64,000 bases of DNA from Diphasiastrum complanatum. Its lineage: Eukaryota > Streptophyta > Lycopodiopsida > Lycopodiales > Lycopodiaceae. Both the position numbers and the translations under genes were made by a program. The stretch lies in the NCBI GenBank assembly GCA_029204225.1, contig CM055105.1, forward strand, positions 48,245,688-48,309,687, read 5' to 3'. Of this stretch, positions 1 to 11,181 are shown in pieces. Every line of letters starts with the position of its first letter. Positions within the stretch are counted from its first letter, which is position 1. Below the pieces are notes generated by a model. That model saw only the letters and a program-made list of their open reading frames with translations. It was not told the origin of the DNA and made no database searches.

Positions 1-731
1 GCTCTACAAAGCTATGGAATCAAATTAATAATGGAAAACAAAATTGAATGCCAAAATTTGTCTGAAGAAAACTGAAAAATTCAAAGTAAAAAATTAGCAC
101 AAAGAAAGCTACAAATGCAATAAACTTATCAAATCTAATGAAATTCACATAGAATCAGCATGAATTTAGGATCTATGCTCTGATACCAAGAAATGTCATG
201 TGCCAAATCTAAGCAAATAGCAAAAATTTTACAATGGAAGTAAAGCTAAGAGCAAGAAAAGTACAAAACATTCACGATAGCATATCCATCGAAAGCTAGA
301 AACACAAAGATCTCCATAGAATCACAAAAGAAATGAAAAGAAGAGTACAAAGCAATGTAAATGAGCATGGATTAATGTATATAGGGCACATAAGACCTAG
401 CAATGGAGATCCCTATGGCTCACATTCACAAGGAAGCTAGAAGCTCTCACTTGCAAATGAGCCAAAAGATTCAAAAATTGATGTCTCTTGCCTAGTTATA
501 GACAATGCTCTCACTTAACTATACTTAACTATCTTGAGGGATAGTTAGCCCTTGTTAAGTGTTATTTAGACTACATTGGGCCCTTAGTGGTCTATTATCC
601 TTATTTACTTTGGAGGGCCTAAAGAGAGAACCGTCCTGTTCTTAAGGCTAATAGCTCCTTTTGGGCCTACAAAGCTTACATTGGATATTATCTTGCATGG
701 AAAAACATGGATGTACTAAAAGTACATGACA
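1..731 (-). mobile_element. Copia-like LTR retrotransposon, one end (LTR plus start of interior)
   Basis: A candidate LTR occupies 194-731 (538 bp). It starts TGTCATGT and ends ACATGACA, a perfect 8 bp terminal inverted repeat of TG..CA type. Left of it, after five bases, is the complement of an initiator Met-tRNA primer binding site. The element therefore lies on the minus strand with its 5' LTR at 194-731, and its interior runs off the left edge; 1-176 is AT-rich leader with no coding frame. The second LTR is outside the window, so identity and target duplication cannot be checked. Confidence 0.6.
177..188 (-). promoter_or_regulatory. Primer binding site (initiator Met-tRNA)
   Basis: On the minus strand this reads TGGTATCAGAGC, the classic plant Copia primer site for initiator Met-tRNA. 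It lies five bases inside the LTR end at 194. Confidence 0.7.
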
Positions 732-3381
732 AGAGACTACCATGCAGCTCACCTGATCACTCGCCAAAGTATCAGTTGTCACTCCCTGAGCAACCATCTC
801 CATCTCTGCTAGCTCACAACCATGGGCATGTTGGATCCACATCACCCTGTAATGCACTCCATGCCCTCAAGATATGTACCACCCTAGGTACACTCCATGC
901 CACCTATCTCCAAGTAGGCTTCCCTAGGTCATCACAAATGATGCACCAGTTGAAGAACATCGTCCATATCAAATGACATATCATACTTGAACAATTATAG
1001 CATCTCCTTGAGTGCCACCACAATGGACTCATCATCCACATACTATGCTCACATGATGTCTCTGATCTTGGTCACCATCCTACTAAGCAAGCCAATCACT
1101 AAAACATCACCTGCTCCTCTTGACTCCTAGCAGTGCCGCTCGCTCCCCCTGGCTATGTGCCACTCGACACTATGCAAACGCAAGCTCATCCCTGAGTCAC
1201 CACTCTTGGGATCTCGAGACTAATGTCTCTCTGATCTTACTGAGTTATATGGCTCTAAGTGACTTCCTCTAGGCTTATCCCTGATCTCACCACCTGAGAA
1301 TCTGCAACATACAGGTTCCAATACCTGTGCAAGCCTAGACTCCTGCAAATACAGCCAAATGCATAAAAGCTAAAGATAGCTTATTCACGCCCGTGATGGT
1401 TGATGTCTCCCCATCAATGATGATGCCAAAGACTGGCCCCGTGCTGTAATGCCATCCTGTACTCCCAAATGAGCACACCATGAAGTCCTCACCATCAGTG
1501 TCCCCTCCAATAGATCGCTAGCAAAACACCCATCCTATGTTTGCCCTCCGATCACACCCAACCATGCGCTCACAATCAGCTCTACATCCTAGAGCTAGCT
1601 CTCAAAGCTTCACACTTTGCCCATTTGCATTTGCAACATCCCAATTCCATCATGAATCACCCATGTAAGTCCTGTCACACAACCAATGACTCAAGTTCAA
1701 TATGAAATAGTTGCCTTTTGATGATCATCCCATGTCATCTTGCAGTGCTATCCCTATCAGGTATTCCAATGCCATCCCTGATCACGAAGATCTGAGCATC
1801 TACCCTGTAGTGCCCACCTGTATTCCCCCAAGCTAGCTCCAGGCTATTCAGTGTTTGAGAAAGTCTAAATAATCCAAGAATCAAATCGATAGCTTTTTCA
1901 AAAAAATTAACATGCAATTTTTTTGTTAGATTTTTTATACCTTAATCTCAAGTTTTGTAGAGGACAACTGACAACTATGAGTACCTTCATCATTAGAATC
2001 CAAAATACTTCTTGAAATATAAGTTTTTTTTAAACAAAACCTCAAAAAAGTTTCTAGAAAACTGTCTCCACCCCACACCGGGGCACATATCATCGCAAAG
2101 AGTCAGTTGCCTTACACAAAGGGTCTAACGATTGTGTCCGTCAAATGGGGAATGGATGGTTGATGATCTAGGTGGCGGCTTGTGGTCGAGACGTGTGGAT
2201 GATGCTCAAAGCAGGGAATGTCTTCATGTCAATAGTTTATCTACAGGCAAAAATCTAAAAAAAGTTTGTGGCATACTGGACTCTATCAAAGGTGTGTTCA
2301 CTGGGAGCTTTAAAAGTAAGGTGCCTGAAGGTGTAATTCGTGTCATCTATTACAACACTTATTCCCTGACGGAATATATGCAATCAAAAAGAAATTCATA
2401 AAGAATGGAAATGACACATTTTATCCAGGAAGTCTATTTGATCGATGGTGTGGATGAATTGCTAAATAGCCTAACCAAGAAAGTTGTTCTACAAAATGAG
2501 AATATATATATATATAAGGCCAAAGAGAGAACAAAAAATCTCCATGCTACACACTTGATCTGGAATTTGCAATGATGGAGCCAATTCCCAGAAGAGTTGA
2601 TTCCTTGCATTTTGGACATGAATATTTTGATACAAAAATATAAATGATAGTGAGTAGTTTGCAAAGATGTAATAATATGTGTGGTTGATCTTTAATGGTA
2701 TAACCATTGAATGCACACAAAATGATGCTGATCTTGAGCAGTCATCATGTGTATTTTGCATAAATTACAACATACACTTGGTAAATCTTGATTAATCAGC
2801 TGCATTGTATATTTCTAAATACCCATAGAAATATGATCTATCTCTCAATCGATGAGCTTCGCATTTGCTTTTTGCAACACTGGAAAATGCTATCATATAA
2901 AATGTCAAAGTACACTCCAACTGTATATGATCTGCTTCCAAATCTATGTGGTACCTAAAAGAGAAAGCCTTTTGTCAGAGTTTGAGTCATATGCCGCTGT
3001 AATTTGATAGAATTAGCGCAAGTATAAAGGCAGCTCCTCAAAAAAGAAAGGTTAAAAACAATGCTCTCTTTTCTCTGATACTCTACCAATCACCTTCGGA
3101 AATCGAAACTAGTGAGAACAGCCACACGACCCAAAATATTCAGCTCGCCAGCCACTCATATAAATCTAAGCAGTAACTTTGTCTTGCTAGCAATAGTGAT
3201 TCAGACTTATACCTGAGCTATGGACGGTGAATGGGCGGCCGAGAATAATACGGCGTCCACCAGCTGTTTTGAAAAACAATACTCACACATACTATCATAT
3301 ACTCGCAATGGAGGTCCGTAAATTTTTCCCAATAACAAAATGGAAGAAAGTTGAACATTACCTCAATCCTTTTTAATCGTG
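732..3381. other. No supported gene
   Basis: I find no frame here with a recognisable domain. Short open frames exist (for example 2132-2401 plus), but they lack motifs and have no neighbouring exons. 732-1700 is relatively C-rich on the plus strand. A short (TA)n run lies near 2505-2516. The stretch is probably old degraded repeat DNA. Confidence 0.4.
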
Positions 3382-3535
3382 GGTAGATATGGGTAGCGTG
3401 GCTGAGAATGTGTGAGATAGAGAGAGTGAGGTAGATATGGGTACCGCTGCTGAGAATGTGTGTGAGAGAGAGAGAGAGAGGGAGAGAGTGTTTAGCAGGT
3501 GTTTAGGGAGAGAGAGAGAGAGATGTAGAACAACG
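3382..3535. repeat. 48 bp tandem duplication plus (GA)n microsatellite
   Basis: A block starting GTAGATATGGGTA and ending in GA-rich sequence occurs at about 3382-3429 and again from about 3430. It then passes into (GA)n runs up to about 3525. The duplication could have arisen by slippage seeded in the GA tract. Confidence 0.75.
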
Positions 3536-4029
3536 AATTACTAAGAGAGGGAGAGAGATAAGCTATATGAGAGAGTGATGAAGGTCTGTCCAACACAATT
3601 AGAAAGGGTGCTGAGTTTCGGACCAGCGTAATAAAAAATAGAGATGAATGTCTGACCAGCGCATTCAAAAGATGAATGGTTGTCCAAAACGCAGGCAAAG
3701 ACTTGATTCTCTGTCCAGCACAATAGACCAGCAGAGATGTATAAGTAGGAATGCAGGCAGATATCCATGAATAGATTCTTGACCTTTTCACCTTTTCATA
3801 CTCAGGCAGATCTCCATGAACAAATTCTTCACCTTATGAAGCAACCTATGTAGAATTTGAGTCGCGTTCTGCATTGTCATCGACTTCTGATCACTCAGAG
3901 AAGGCGGGCGCACCTTTGTAAATGTTGTACGCTGATATGTGGATAAACCCTGATGTAGATGCTTCAACAACTCCAAGAAACTCTTGCTTTGACAGCCCCA
4001 AACTTGCGTTTCCAAGAAGCTCACTCTAG

Positions 4030-4091
4030 AAAAATGCGCTAAAGCTAGAAAAGAAGCACATAAAAATGCGCTAAAGCTAGAAAAGAAGCAT
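4030..4091. repeat. 32 bp tandem duplication
   Basis: Two adjacent near-identical copies of a block starting AAAATGCGCTAAAGC and ending AAAGAAGCA. Another GA microsatellite follows at 4333-4358. No gene is supported between 3536 and 4594. Confidence 0.75.
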
Positions 4092-4594
4092 AGATGATAG
4101 ACTTTTGTCTGTTGGAGACTTTGTGCACAGCTCGTGAGGTACAGAGCAAAACCAAGACCAAGAAAAGAAAGAATGACGCAGAGCAGCTTGCAAGGTAGAG
4201 AGCAAGAGACAGCAGAATGCTAGATAATACACAATAGTGTTAAAAAGCACAGAACAGAAACAAATGGAGGAAGGAGCAGCATGGAGAGCACACAACAGAG
4301 ATGAAGGGCGACGGAGAAAGGAGGGCGCACAATGGAGGAGAGAGAGAGAGAGAGAGATATAGATGCATGGGAAGATGGATGCATGTATGGGGAGGAGGGC
4401 CATGGCCATGCATCCTCTTTTTTAAATTTTTAGTTAAAAAAAGATCATGCATGGGTGAACGGGGGAGCATGCATGTGCACCCATACACATGCACAAAACT
4501 GTACATAATTATAAATATATATATAAAAAATTTATTTATCATCACAAGATTCAAATTCATTAGCCAATACATCTTGCAACTCATCTTCGATTAG

Positions 4595-5900
4595 ATGATT
4601 TTCATCATCACTATAGTAATCGGACCCTCTCTCAATATTGTCGTTTGTGTCAGAATCATTCTATTCAGTATTTTTTATAAGAACTTGGAGATATTTTTAT
4701 ATCCGCATTAACCATGTTTGTGTTGTCAATATTCAAGTCCTCCATTTCATTCTCAATGTATGCATTTTCAAATACATGTCTAGCGCATGGCTTTACTTAA
4801 ACAACATACCACCACTTGTTGTTTAGTCGATCCGGTTGAAAAAATACTTGCACAATTAACAATGTTAAGTTAAAAAATTTGTTCCAACATGAAATTAAGG
4901 TCCACATGAATAGTTAATTGTAATGAAATAGTGTATGTTACTGATTATGATTGAGAAAAAACGAATGTCATGTGACACACATGTTCACAATGACGAGGCA
5001 ACACCAATGTGTCTGAATAATCCATGCTTAATGTCTTGGTTGAATCGATAGCAAAAAATCCACTACGATCTCTTTTCACGGTTGCATTTGACCCTTGATA
5101 ATTGATTTTGAACCATTTCACATCAAACAAAAAGTATTTTCCATTTTCACCAAAACACACTTCATATATATCTTGAATAGTTCCTACATACTCAAGCTCT
5201 CCAGAGATTGGACTTTGGTCTCGTGCACTACTTCGACTTTCTTGATTAAAAGATGTCATAACACCACAATCATAAGTTCGTCATTTCATATCAACTCGTT
5301 CAACGTGATGATGATGACCATATGCCCACATTGCACTATACTTTCGATACTGCCACATATTAATTGTAATTAAGACAATAATCAATCATTATACAAGCTA
5401 CATTGTATTTTATAAAAAAACAATAAACAATAAACAAACCTTCCAATCACATCCTCTTGCAAAGTCCCATTCCATGTCAGATATGACTTGTCCATTTGAT
5501 CTTGCTTGTTGGAGTGTGTCAACCATCCATCCTATGGTGCATTGGTTGGGCAATGGCTCAACATCACGTGAAGGTGCAGCATGACCCCTATGTCTGTTAT
5601 GTCGGTGTTTATTTCTAGCCAACGTTCTTTTTTCTTCTCTTGTTCATATAATTCCAACCACTTATTCATCACTCCAGAATTATAGAGCATGAAAGTACAA
5701 TTTTTTTCTCTAAGAAAATGTGTCATTTTCTTAGGAGCACCCATACCTTGGGGTTTTTCACCTTTTACCTCATTGTTCTCCTCATCATTCCATAGTCGTG
5801 GAGTAGACGGATGTATTTGAAGCAAAAATTTAGTGACATAAAAAAGAGATTCTTGCGCTAACCACCCCTCGACTAATTAGATTAAAACCATTGTATATAG
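4595..5900 (-). pseudogene. CACTA-type transposon gene, DUF4218 end plus DUF4216, decayed
   Basis: Minus-strand pieces fall in the order expected for the protein encoded beside the TNP2 transposase of plant CACTA (En/Spm) elements. At 5895-5630 a stretch with WLAQESLFYV and REKNCTFMLYNSGVMNKW fits the end of DUF4218. At 5500-5410 ISDMEWDFARG fits the ARG-type linker. At 5345-5270 comes YRKYSAMWAYG, then RTYDCGVM. DUF4216 itself lies at 5220-4945 (GELEYVGTIQDIYEV, then FFAIDSTKTLSMDYSDT). After a gap or intron the C-terminus resumes at about 4850 (VFFQPDRLNNKWWYVV) and ends in an acidic tail near 4600. Frameshifts and in-frame stops separate the pieces, so the gene is broken. No DDE transposase core is visible next to it. 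Confidence 0.72.
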
Positions 5901-5929
5901 TTTCGATATAGTTGAATATTTTGTGTTAA

Positions 5930-6260
5930 AACCTAAACACTAAGCATCATTGAAATTGAAAACTATGACATCAAAATCGAACATGATATTCAAATTGAAA
6001 CTTAAACAAGACATGAAAATTGAACACTATTTCTAAAACCTAAACATCAAACATCATATCTCATATGAAACTTATATAAGACATCTTAATTGAACATTAT
6101 ATTATAATTAAAATTGAAACAAGACATTGATAATTGAGCATTATTTGTAAAAGCTTAACGTCAAACATCATATCAAATGTGAACTTAAATAAGACATCCA
6201 AAGGAAACATCATATCTAAATTGAAAGTCAAATAAGACATCCAAATTGAACTCGAATGAA
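5930..6260. repeat. Degenerate AT-rich direct repeats
   Basis: Imperfect reiterations of the words CAAACATCATAT, AAGACAT and ATTGAACATTAT follow one another here; one pair of equivalent words is about 115 bp apart. The block sits between the DUF4216 and SET fragments. Confidence 0.6.
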
Positions 6261-6289
6261 AAGGATGTACTTTTGGTATTTACAACGCA

Positions 6290-6802
6290 CATGGTTGTGC
6301 TTGGCTCAAAACTTTTTGTACACATCTTGGTAGAGGACGATTGAAGCTATAGTTGATGAATAGTTCTTCACCACATTTAATAGGTCTGATCGCACAACCA
6401 TTACATATGTAGCTTTCACATATCTAGAAAAATAATCTTCTTTTCAATTGATGAGTTCTTCAAAGTTGCAATTAGTTAATGAAGGGTGACAAATAGAACT
6501 ATTTATATATGCAGCGATGTTTCCATGTATTTCTGGACGCCCATCGATGTACATACGATGTCCTTCTGAAACACTTTTTCCTCGCATGCACCTCTCTTCC
6601 AAAGAACAAGCATTGGAATTTAAACCATATATTTGCATTCTCCATTAGCGGCGACATAGAGCATGCCAATCACCCCAATATATTGAGGTCCTGCATATGG
6701 CATTAATGTGACAACACTATTCAAAGGGACATCAATGTTATTCAAAGAAAATAAACCTAATCCAACATTAGGAAATCGTTCACTAGGCTTAATTATGTAC
6801 AT
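6290..6802 (-). pseudogene. SET-domain protein fragment
   Basis: Three consecutive minus-strand pieces carry hallmarks of a SET domain (protein lysine methyltransferase fold). The first has a G.GLF start with PNVGLGLFSLNNIDVP and MPYAGPQ. The second has EIHGNIAAYINSS followed by TNCNFEE, equivalent to the cofactor-binding GNIARFINHS motif. The third has IKCGEELFINYSF, equivalent to the GEEL.xDY motif. The pieces lie in different frames with stops between them (TGA near 6444, TAG near 6428), so the gene is broken or spliced in a way I cannot resolve. It lies between two CACTA-type gene fragments on the same strand and may be a captured host domain. Confidence 0.65.
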
Positions 6803-7041
6803 ATGACCCCAATATGAAAATGATGTCCCACATAATATGGTAGTGGTATTATATCAGGCCAACATGAATATTTCTTTCTATCAAACGGCTTAACTAATAC
6901 ATGTAGATGAGGAGGAAGGGGAGATTCGGTCAACGAATTTAAAACATTTTTGGACAAGTTGATAGTACGTAAAAAACTTTGTTCTTTTTCAAATTTTGTC
7001 AAAATGCGTCCAAGTCGTGTTCTTTTTATTAATGGCGTTGC

Positions 7042-7449
7042 TCAGATAGAAGAATCTGTATGATTTACGTTGGGTGTGATGGGATGCACAATATCTGTAT
7101 GTGGTGACATCATGAGATGGATAGAGCTTGGGATAGGATTTTCACAAGTTGTTGTGGATTGGATACAATCTAGGTGTGATGACACTATGAGATGATCAAA
7201 ATCCATTGAAGTAGGATCAATGTCAAGCCTGGAGGAGTGAGTGGATATATGAGACATAGGAATATGCATAACCTCCACATTACTCGGTGTGTAGTCACTA
7301 GTGACCTCATCAATAAAATCATCAACTAGATCTTCGTCCAATGCCAAAGATGATCCAAAATCAATATTTCTTATCTTGTTGATAAGATTATCAATTGTGC
7401 AAGAGGTTGACACCAATGTACTATTCTGCAAGAGAGAAAAAGTATACAT
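7042..7449 (-). CDS. Unrecognised acidic open frame, 135 codons
   Basis: This frame lies upstream (5') of the SET fragment on the same strand. The predicted protein is rich in Asp, Ser, Thr, His and Pro, with an acidic centre (LDEDLVDDFIDEVTSD). I recognise no domain. It may be the linker between the Cys-rich domain at 7500-7660 and the SET fragment, or simply an open stretch without function. Confidence 0.3.
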   Translation of the reverse strand: MYTFSLLQNSTLVSTSCTIDNLINKIRNIDFGSSLALDEDLVDDFIDEVTSDYTPSNVEVMHIPMSHISTHSSRLDIDPTSMDFDHLIVSSHLDCIQSTTTCENPIPSSIHLMMSPHTDIVHPITPNVNHTDSSI

Positions 7450-7499
7450 GCATTAGTCTTTTTTTTCAAAAACATTGTGTACAATAAAGACTAATACTA

Positions 7500-7660
7500 A
7501 GCAAATAAAATACACCTCCAAAACCACATGAGGCTCCTCAACATGCTTTTCAAACTTCTATAAATGTTGTGCCACAATTCACTTTGGTCGAATTTTAAAT
7601 CCTTTGCATTGCTTACACTCACAATATATCTTTTCGGCGTACTCTTTTTGATATCAATTT
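7500..7660 (-). pseudogene. CACTA transposase-associated Cys-rich domain fragment
   Basis: One minus-strand frame reads EYAEKIYCECKQCKGFKI and then HL.KFEKHVEEPH. The C.C..C cluster followed by an HL motif resembles the small transposase-associated domain at the N-terminus of plant CACTA transposases. The frame has an in-frame stop within the domain. Strand and order match the downstream DUF4218/DUF4216 pseudogene. Confidence 0.45.
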
Positions 7661-8742
7661 CATGTAACAAACATAAGAATAGTTAGCTTGTTGATGCAAA
7701 AAATGATTTGCATGACAATTAATCTGTTCTCAAATTTTTAATAATTACAAATATATAGTACCGTAGTTCTTTGTCGAAGTCATGATAAGCTTCCATCCTT
7801 TTTAATTTTTCGAAATCTCGTGGAGGCGGTGCTTTGAGCATTAACACAAAAAAAAAATTGTCATATGCAACATACAATGCTACATGTCCATATCATAAGT
7901 ACATATTATTTCATAAATACTACAATATAAATACCTATTTTGAGACATTTCTTCAACAAATGACATATTCGTTGGTTGATCGTGATAAAGATATTTGATC
8001 TGTAATATACAAACAAAATTAATATTAAATCTTATTGAAGTACATGTGAAATTGACAAAATACAAATTACATACAATGCATCAACTTTGAGAATAATGGT
8101 AGACATCTAACAAGACCAATCGAGTACTGGAGTTTGAAAAATCACCAAATAAATCAAGACTAGTTTCAGATTTAGGCTATATTAAGTGCATCTAATCAAT
8201 ATGATCAAGCAATCAAAGCAACAGTAGATGTTTCTAGAATAGCAAATCACTTCACTATTATTCAATTAACTATGCAGATCATCAAAATCACTCAAACATA
8301 GATGCTGCAATTGCAACTCGGTCTATTGGCTACATTTGTGATTCCATGTTCCCACGTGTGTAGGCTACCCTAGATAGGTTAGATATCATTCATATGGTTA
8401 GTCAGATTTGTTTGGTCATAATTCCTAAATTATAGGACCAAATTCCTTGAATCATGGAGGTGGATAACCAACCTAGCCACCAACTTGGCAAAACTCTAGG
8501 ATTAGGTGAGATTAACAAATTAGGCCAAAAATGGTCAGTCATCTTCCTTATTAAATGCTAGATTTTCACTTAAATTGATGTGGGGAAGAGCCTTTTGTAT
8601 ATACAATCCATCTCTCATAGTAATTTCTTAGAATGTTTTAGATCAAATTGGTAATCTTGAGCTTCTTCACTATTTGTCTTGTGTTTTTGTGTTTGTATTG
8701 CACTCAAAACTTGATTACTATAATTCTATGATAATAGGCCGT
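7661..8742. other. No supported gene
   Basis: AT-rich sequence with no coding signature. The segment 8340-8742 differs from the other flanks of the Gypsy-derived array that starts at 8743, so it probably lies outside the repeated unit. Confidence 0.4.
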
Positions 8743-9141
8743 ACTGGAGGCTTTAGATTTTCATATTTGGTCATTCTATTTGATTGCTCTAGGTTGTCAG
8801 ATCCTAGTTTACTAATCTAGATCAAGATTTGGTGACTAGTTTTGCATTGGATAGGTGTGTCAATCAATCAATCACTCTTGGAGCTTTAAGTAGGCTCATT
8901 TATGGTCCTTTGTACTATATTTTTGGCATGGTATTAGAGCCAAGTACAAGAGGATAATCATTGATCAAAGGACTATCCATTGCAAGAAAGCTAGTCTTGA
9001 GAGGGTGAGTTCAAATCAAGTTTTAGGTTGAAGATTTGGGATTCAAACTTGGTGAGGGTCAATAGCTGTACTGCACACACGTGTAGACAACAATTTTATT
9101 TTGTGTCATCTTGATGAGTTTTTTGGTACATGGACATAACA

Positions 9142-9620
9142 TTCTTCCCCCCTTGAACTACGGTTGTCGTCAAAAGTGAAAACTAGGCCCAAATCTACTT
9201 TATGCTTTCAACTCTTTCCCACGAATCATCATCCTCAATCCGAACCTTCCACATCTAATCAAGCACCCAGAGATAGAATGATTTTTCAATTGTTTACCTA
9301 TGATCTTGAGTACTCTTTCAAGTTCCAAAGATACATTAAGTGATAAATCTTTCAAATGGGTAAGATCCTCATCAGATCCAACTATATCACCTTCATGTAA
9401 ACTTAGTTTATGTTAGCTTACATGAAACACTGAATGAGCAGTCGACTTGTCCTCAAATCAAATTTGTAAGCTAAGGAAATAATTTTTTTAATAGTCTGAA
9501 GTGATCTACAACATCTAGTAGAAAAATTATAATGCTTTCCAGTACGCATAGTCCTAGAATCTTTTGGAATTATAAGATATACTCAATCATCAACTTTAAA
9601 AATCTTTGGGAGATCTCTTA
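9142..9620 (-). pseudogene. Gypsy integrase C-terminus and chromodomain, unit 1
   Basis: The minus strand encodes the remains of a chromovirus polyprotein end. The integrase C-terminal part (LKIPKDS-type motif) leads to a chromodomain like that of unit 2. The stop is followed by a purine tract at 9142-9153 and an LTR start TGTTATGTCC running left from 9141. Frames are interrupted. The rest of the integrase lies beyond the Copia insertion, at 15040-15247. Confidence 0.65.
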
Positions 9621-9625
9621 AAATA

Positions 9626-10466
9626 TGTGAAAGTACAGCAAAAAGGACCAAGAATGGATCCAAATCAGATCCACAAGTGTGATTGGGTGTTAGATTAGAT
9701 TGATCTACCAATCTACACAAGATTAGATAGCACTAGATCAAATCTACATCAACAAATCTAACAAGAACAATCAAATATGATCAAAAATTGTACTTGCTGG
9801 TTTCACACGTGTGAATACCTGTAAGAGTACGGACTATCAGCAAATAATGAAGTACACTAAGCTTAGAAACCATTAGAAGCATAAAATCACAAGACAAATG
9901 GAGAGATTACTCAAGAAATGCACCAAAACCAAGATTTAGCTTTCTTGTCAATTATGGCCAAATGAGCCACCATATATACACAAGAGCTGATGCTTACTCA
10001 GCTGATTTGGCATGTGTGAGAGTGCCTACTCATCAAAGGATCCACCAATAATCATCAATATGGCACATGGACTAAGTTTTCTAACTTATACCCACCTCCC
10101 TTGATTTTAGACAATTTTCTTAATTTATAGGGACTTGCACAAATATCTACTACAAGTTGGATCTCAACTACTACTGATGTTTTCACACATGTGAGCAGTC
10201 CTTGGCACGTGTGAGATCACTCATATCCATGTGAAATAGCTTTTCCTACCAATAAAATGATGTCAAGTGGCATACAACTAGAAAACTAGATTTTGGCCAT
10301 TCTAGCCACTAGATCTATGGTATGTACAACCTATATGACTCATCTAAATGATAAATGCATTGATTTTACACGTGGGAACAGGGTCCACACATGTCTTGTG
10401 ATGATATGTACTACTCATAATGGTATTCACAAGATATGATCAAGTTAGCTTTTGCCAATTTTAACA
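9626..10466 (-). repeat. 3' LTR of Copia-1
   Basis: 841 bp, starting TGTGAAAGTACAGC and ending TTTTAACA on the plus strand. It is bounded inward by the polypurine tract and outward by the AAATA target copy. Confidence 0.9.
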
Positions 10467-10482
10467 CTCCTCCTCAAAACTA
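10467..10482 (-). promoter_or_regulatory. Polypurine tract of Copia-1
   Basis: The minus strand reads TTTTGAGGAGGAG directly before the LTR start TGTTAAAATTGG. This is the expected primer site for plus-strand DNA synthesis and fixes the element's orientation. Confidence 0.75.
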
Positions 10483-10602
10483 ACTTGAGAAAAACATGAT
10501 GATATTGAGGTTGACTCCATGGGGTGAATTGGTCTTCTAATATGGATCCTTGCTGTTTCAAAGGTGTGAAGATCAGTCAATGAGCTTGATGTCGATCCGA
10601 AA

Positions 10603-11181
10603 TCACCATATCCATGATAGTGCCTCTTTGATGTTGACTTTTCTGATGAACTTGAGAGCTTTGCACCATCCTAGCACCTCTTTCATTGATTTTTTCCATC
10701 CTTGAAGCATATGGTTGATCCAAAAGCTCCTCCTCCTTGAATATAGCTGCAACTCCATAAGAAAATAAAGAGTCCTTCTTGACTCATGAGGATCACAAAT
10801 ATCCAACATCATGTTACCAAGATCTCGAGGATTAGGCTCATCAACATTGGCAAGACTATGCATGCTATAATAACAAAGAGTTTGTATCATTTCTTCATGC
10901 TTGGTTACCATGCTAATCTCAGATCTAATGAGGCTAGATACTTCATTATGGAGATAAGTTTCCTTAGAGGATGATTCACTTTCTCTCATAAAGAGTTTAC
11001 AATTTGCCTCAATACATGAGAAAAGACAATTTTTCACACTATGAGTGGACAACTCACTCATGCTCTTGCAAGACTCAAGAGCATACATTTGATGAAATAA
11101 CCATTTGCTTTCTAATTGATCTAAAATCAATTTCATATCATTAAGAACATCAACTATGTTCTCAAGAGACACCATACTCAA
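10603..11181 (-). pseudogene. Copia-1 interior frame 2: second copy of an unknown repeated domain
   Basis: An open frame of about 190 codons overlaps the end of the upstream frame by about 20 bases in another phase, which suggests one indel split a single protein. It contains SCIEANCKLFMRESESS, SSLIRSEISMV and SMHSLANVDEPN. These align in order with SILKASCKLLMRISEAS, VSLIEMEILI and VSSISNVDD in the upstream frame, so the two frames hold tandem copies of one domain of about 180 residues. No known family is recognised. It is Leu/Ser/Glu-rich and looks helical. Confidence 0.5.

Noticed and set aside
2132-2401. 89-codon plus-strand frame
   Set aside because: No domain, no splice-linked neighbours and no homology I recognise; chance length for AT-rich DNA.
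3382-4400. CRISPR-like or other spaced repeat array
   Set aside because: The repeats are simple GA tracts and two-copy tandem duplications without regular spacers.
4240-4594. Overlapping 97-114 codon frames on both strands
   Set aside because: They cross a GA microsatellite and AT-rich DNA, are mutually antisense and show no motif.
8929-8940. Primer-site-like word TGGTATTAGAGC, also at 20888-20899
   Set aside because: It lies within the LTR side of the minus-strand Gypsy unit, has one change from the usual site and no matching LTR or gag on its strand.
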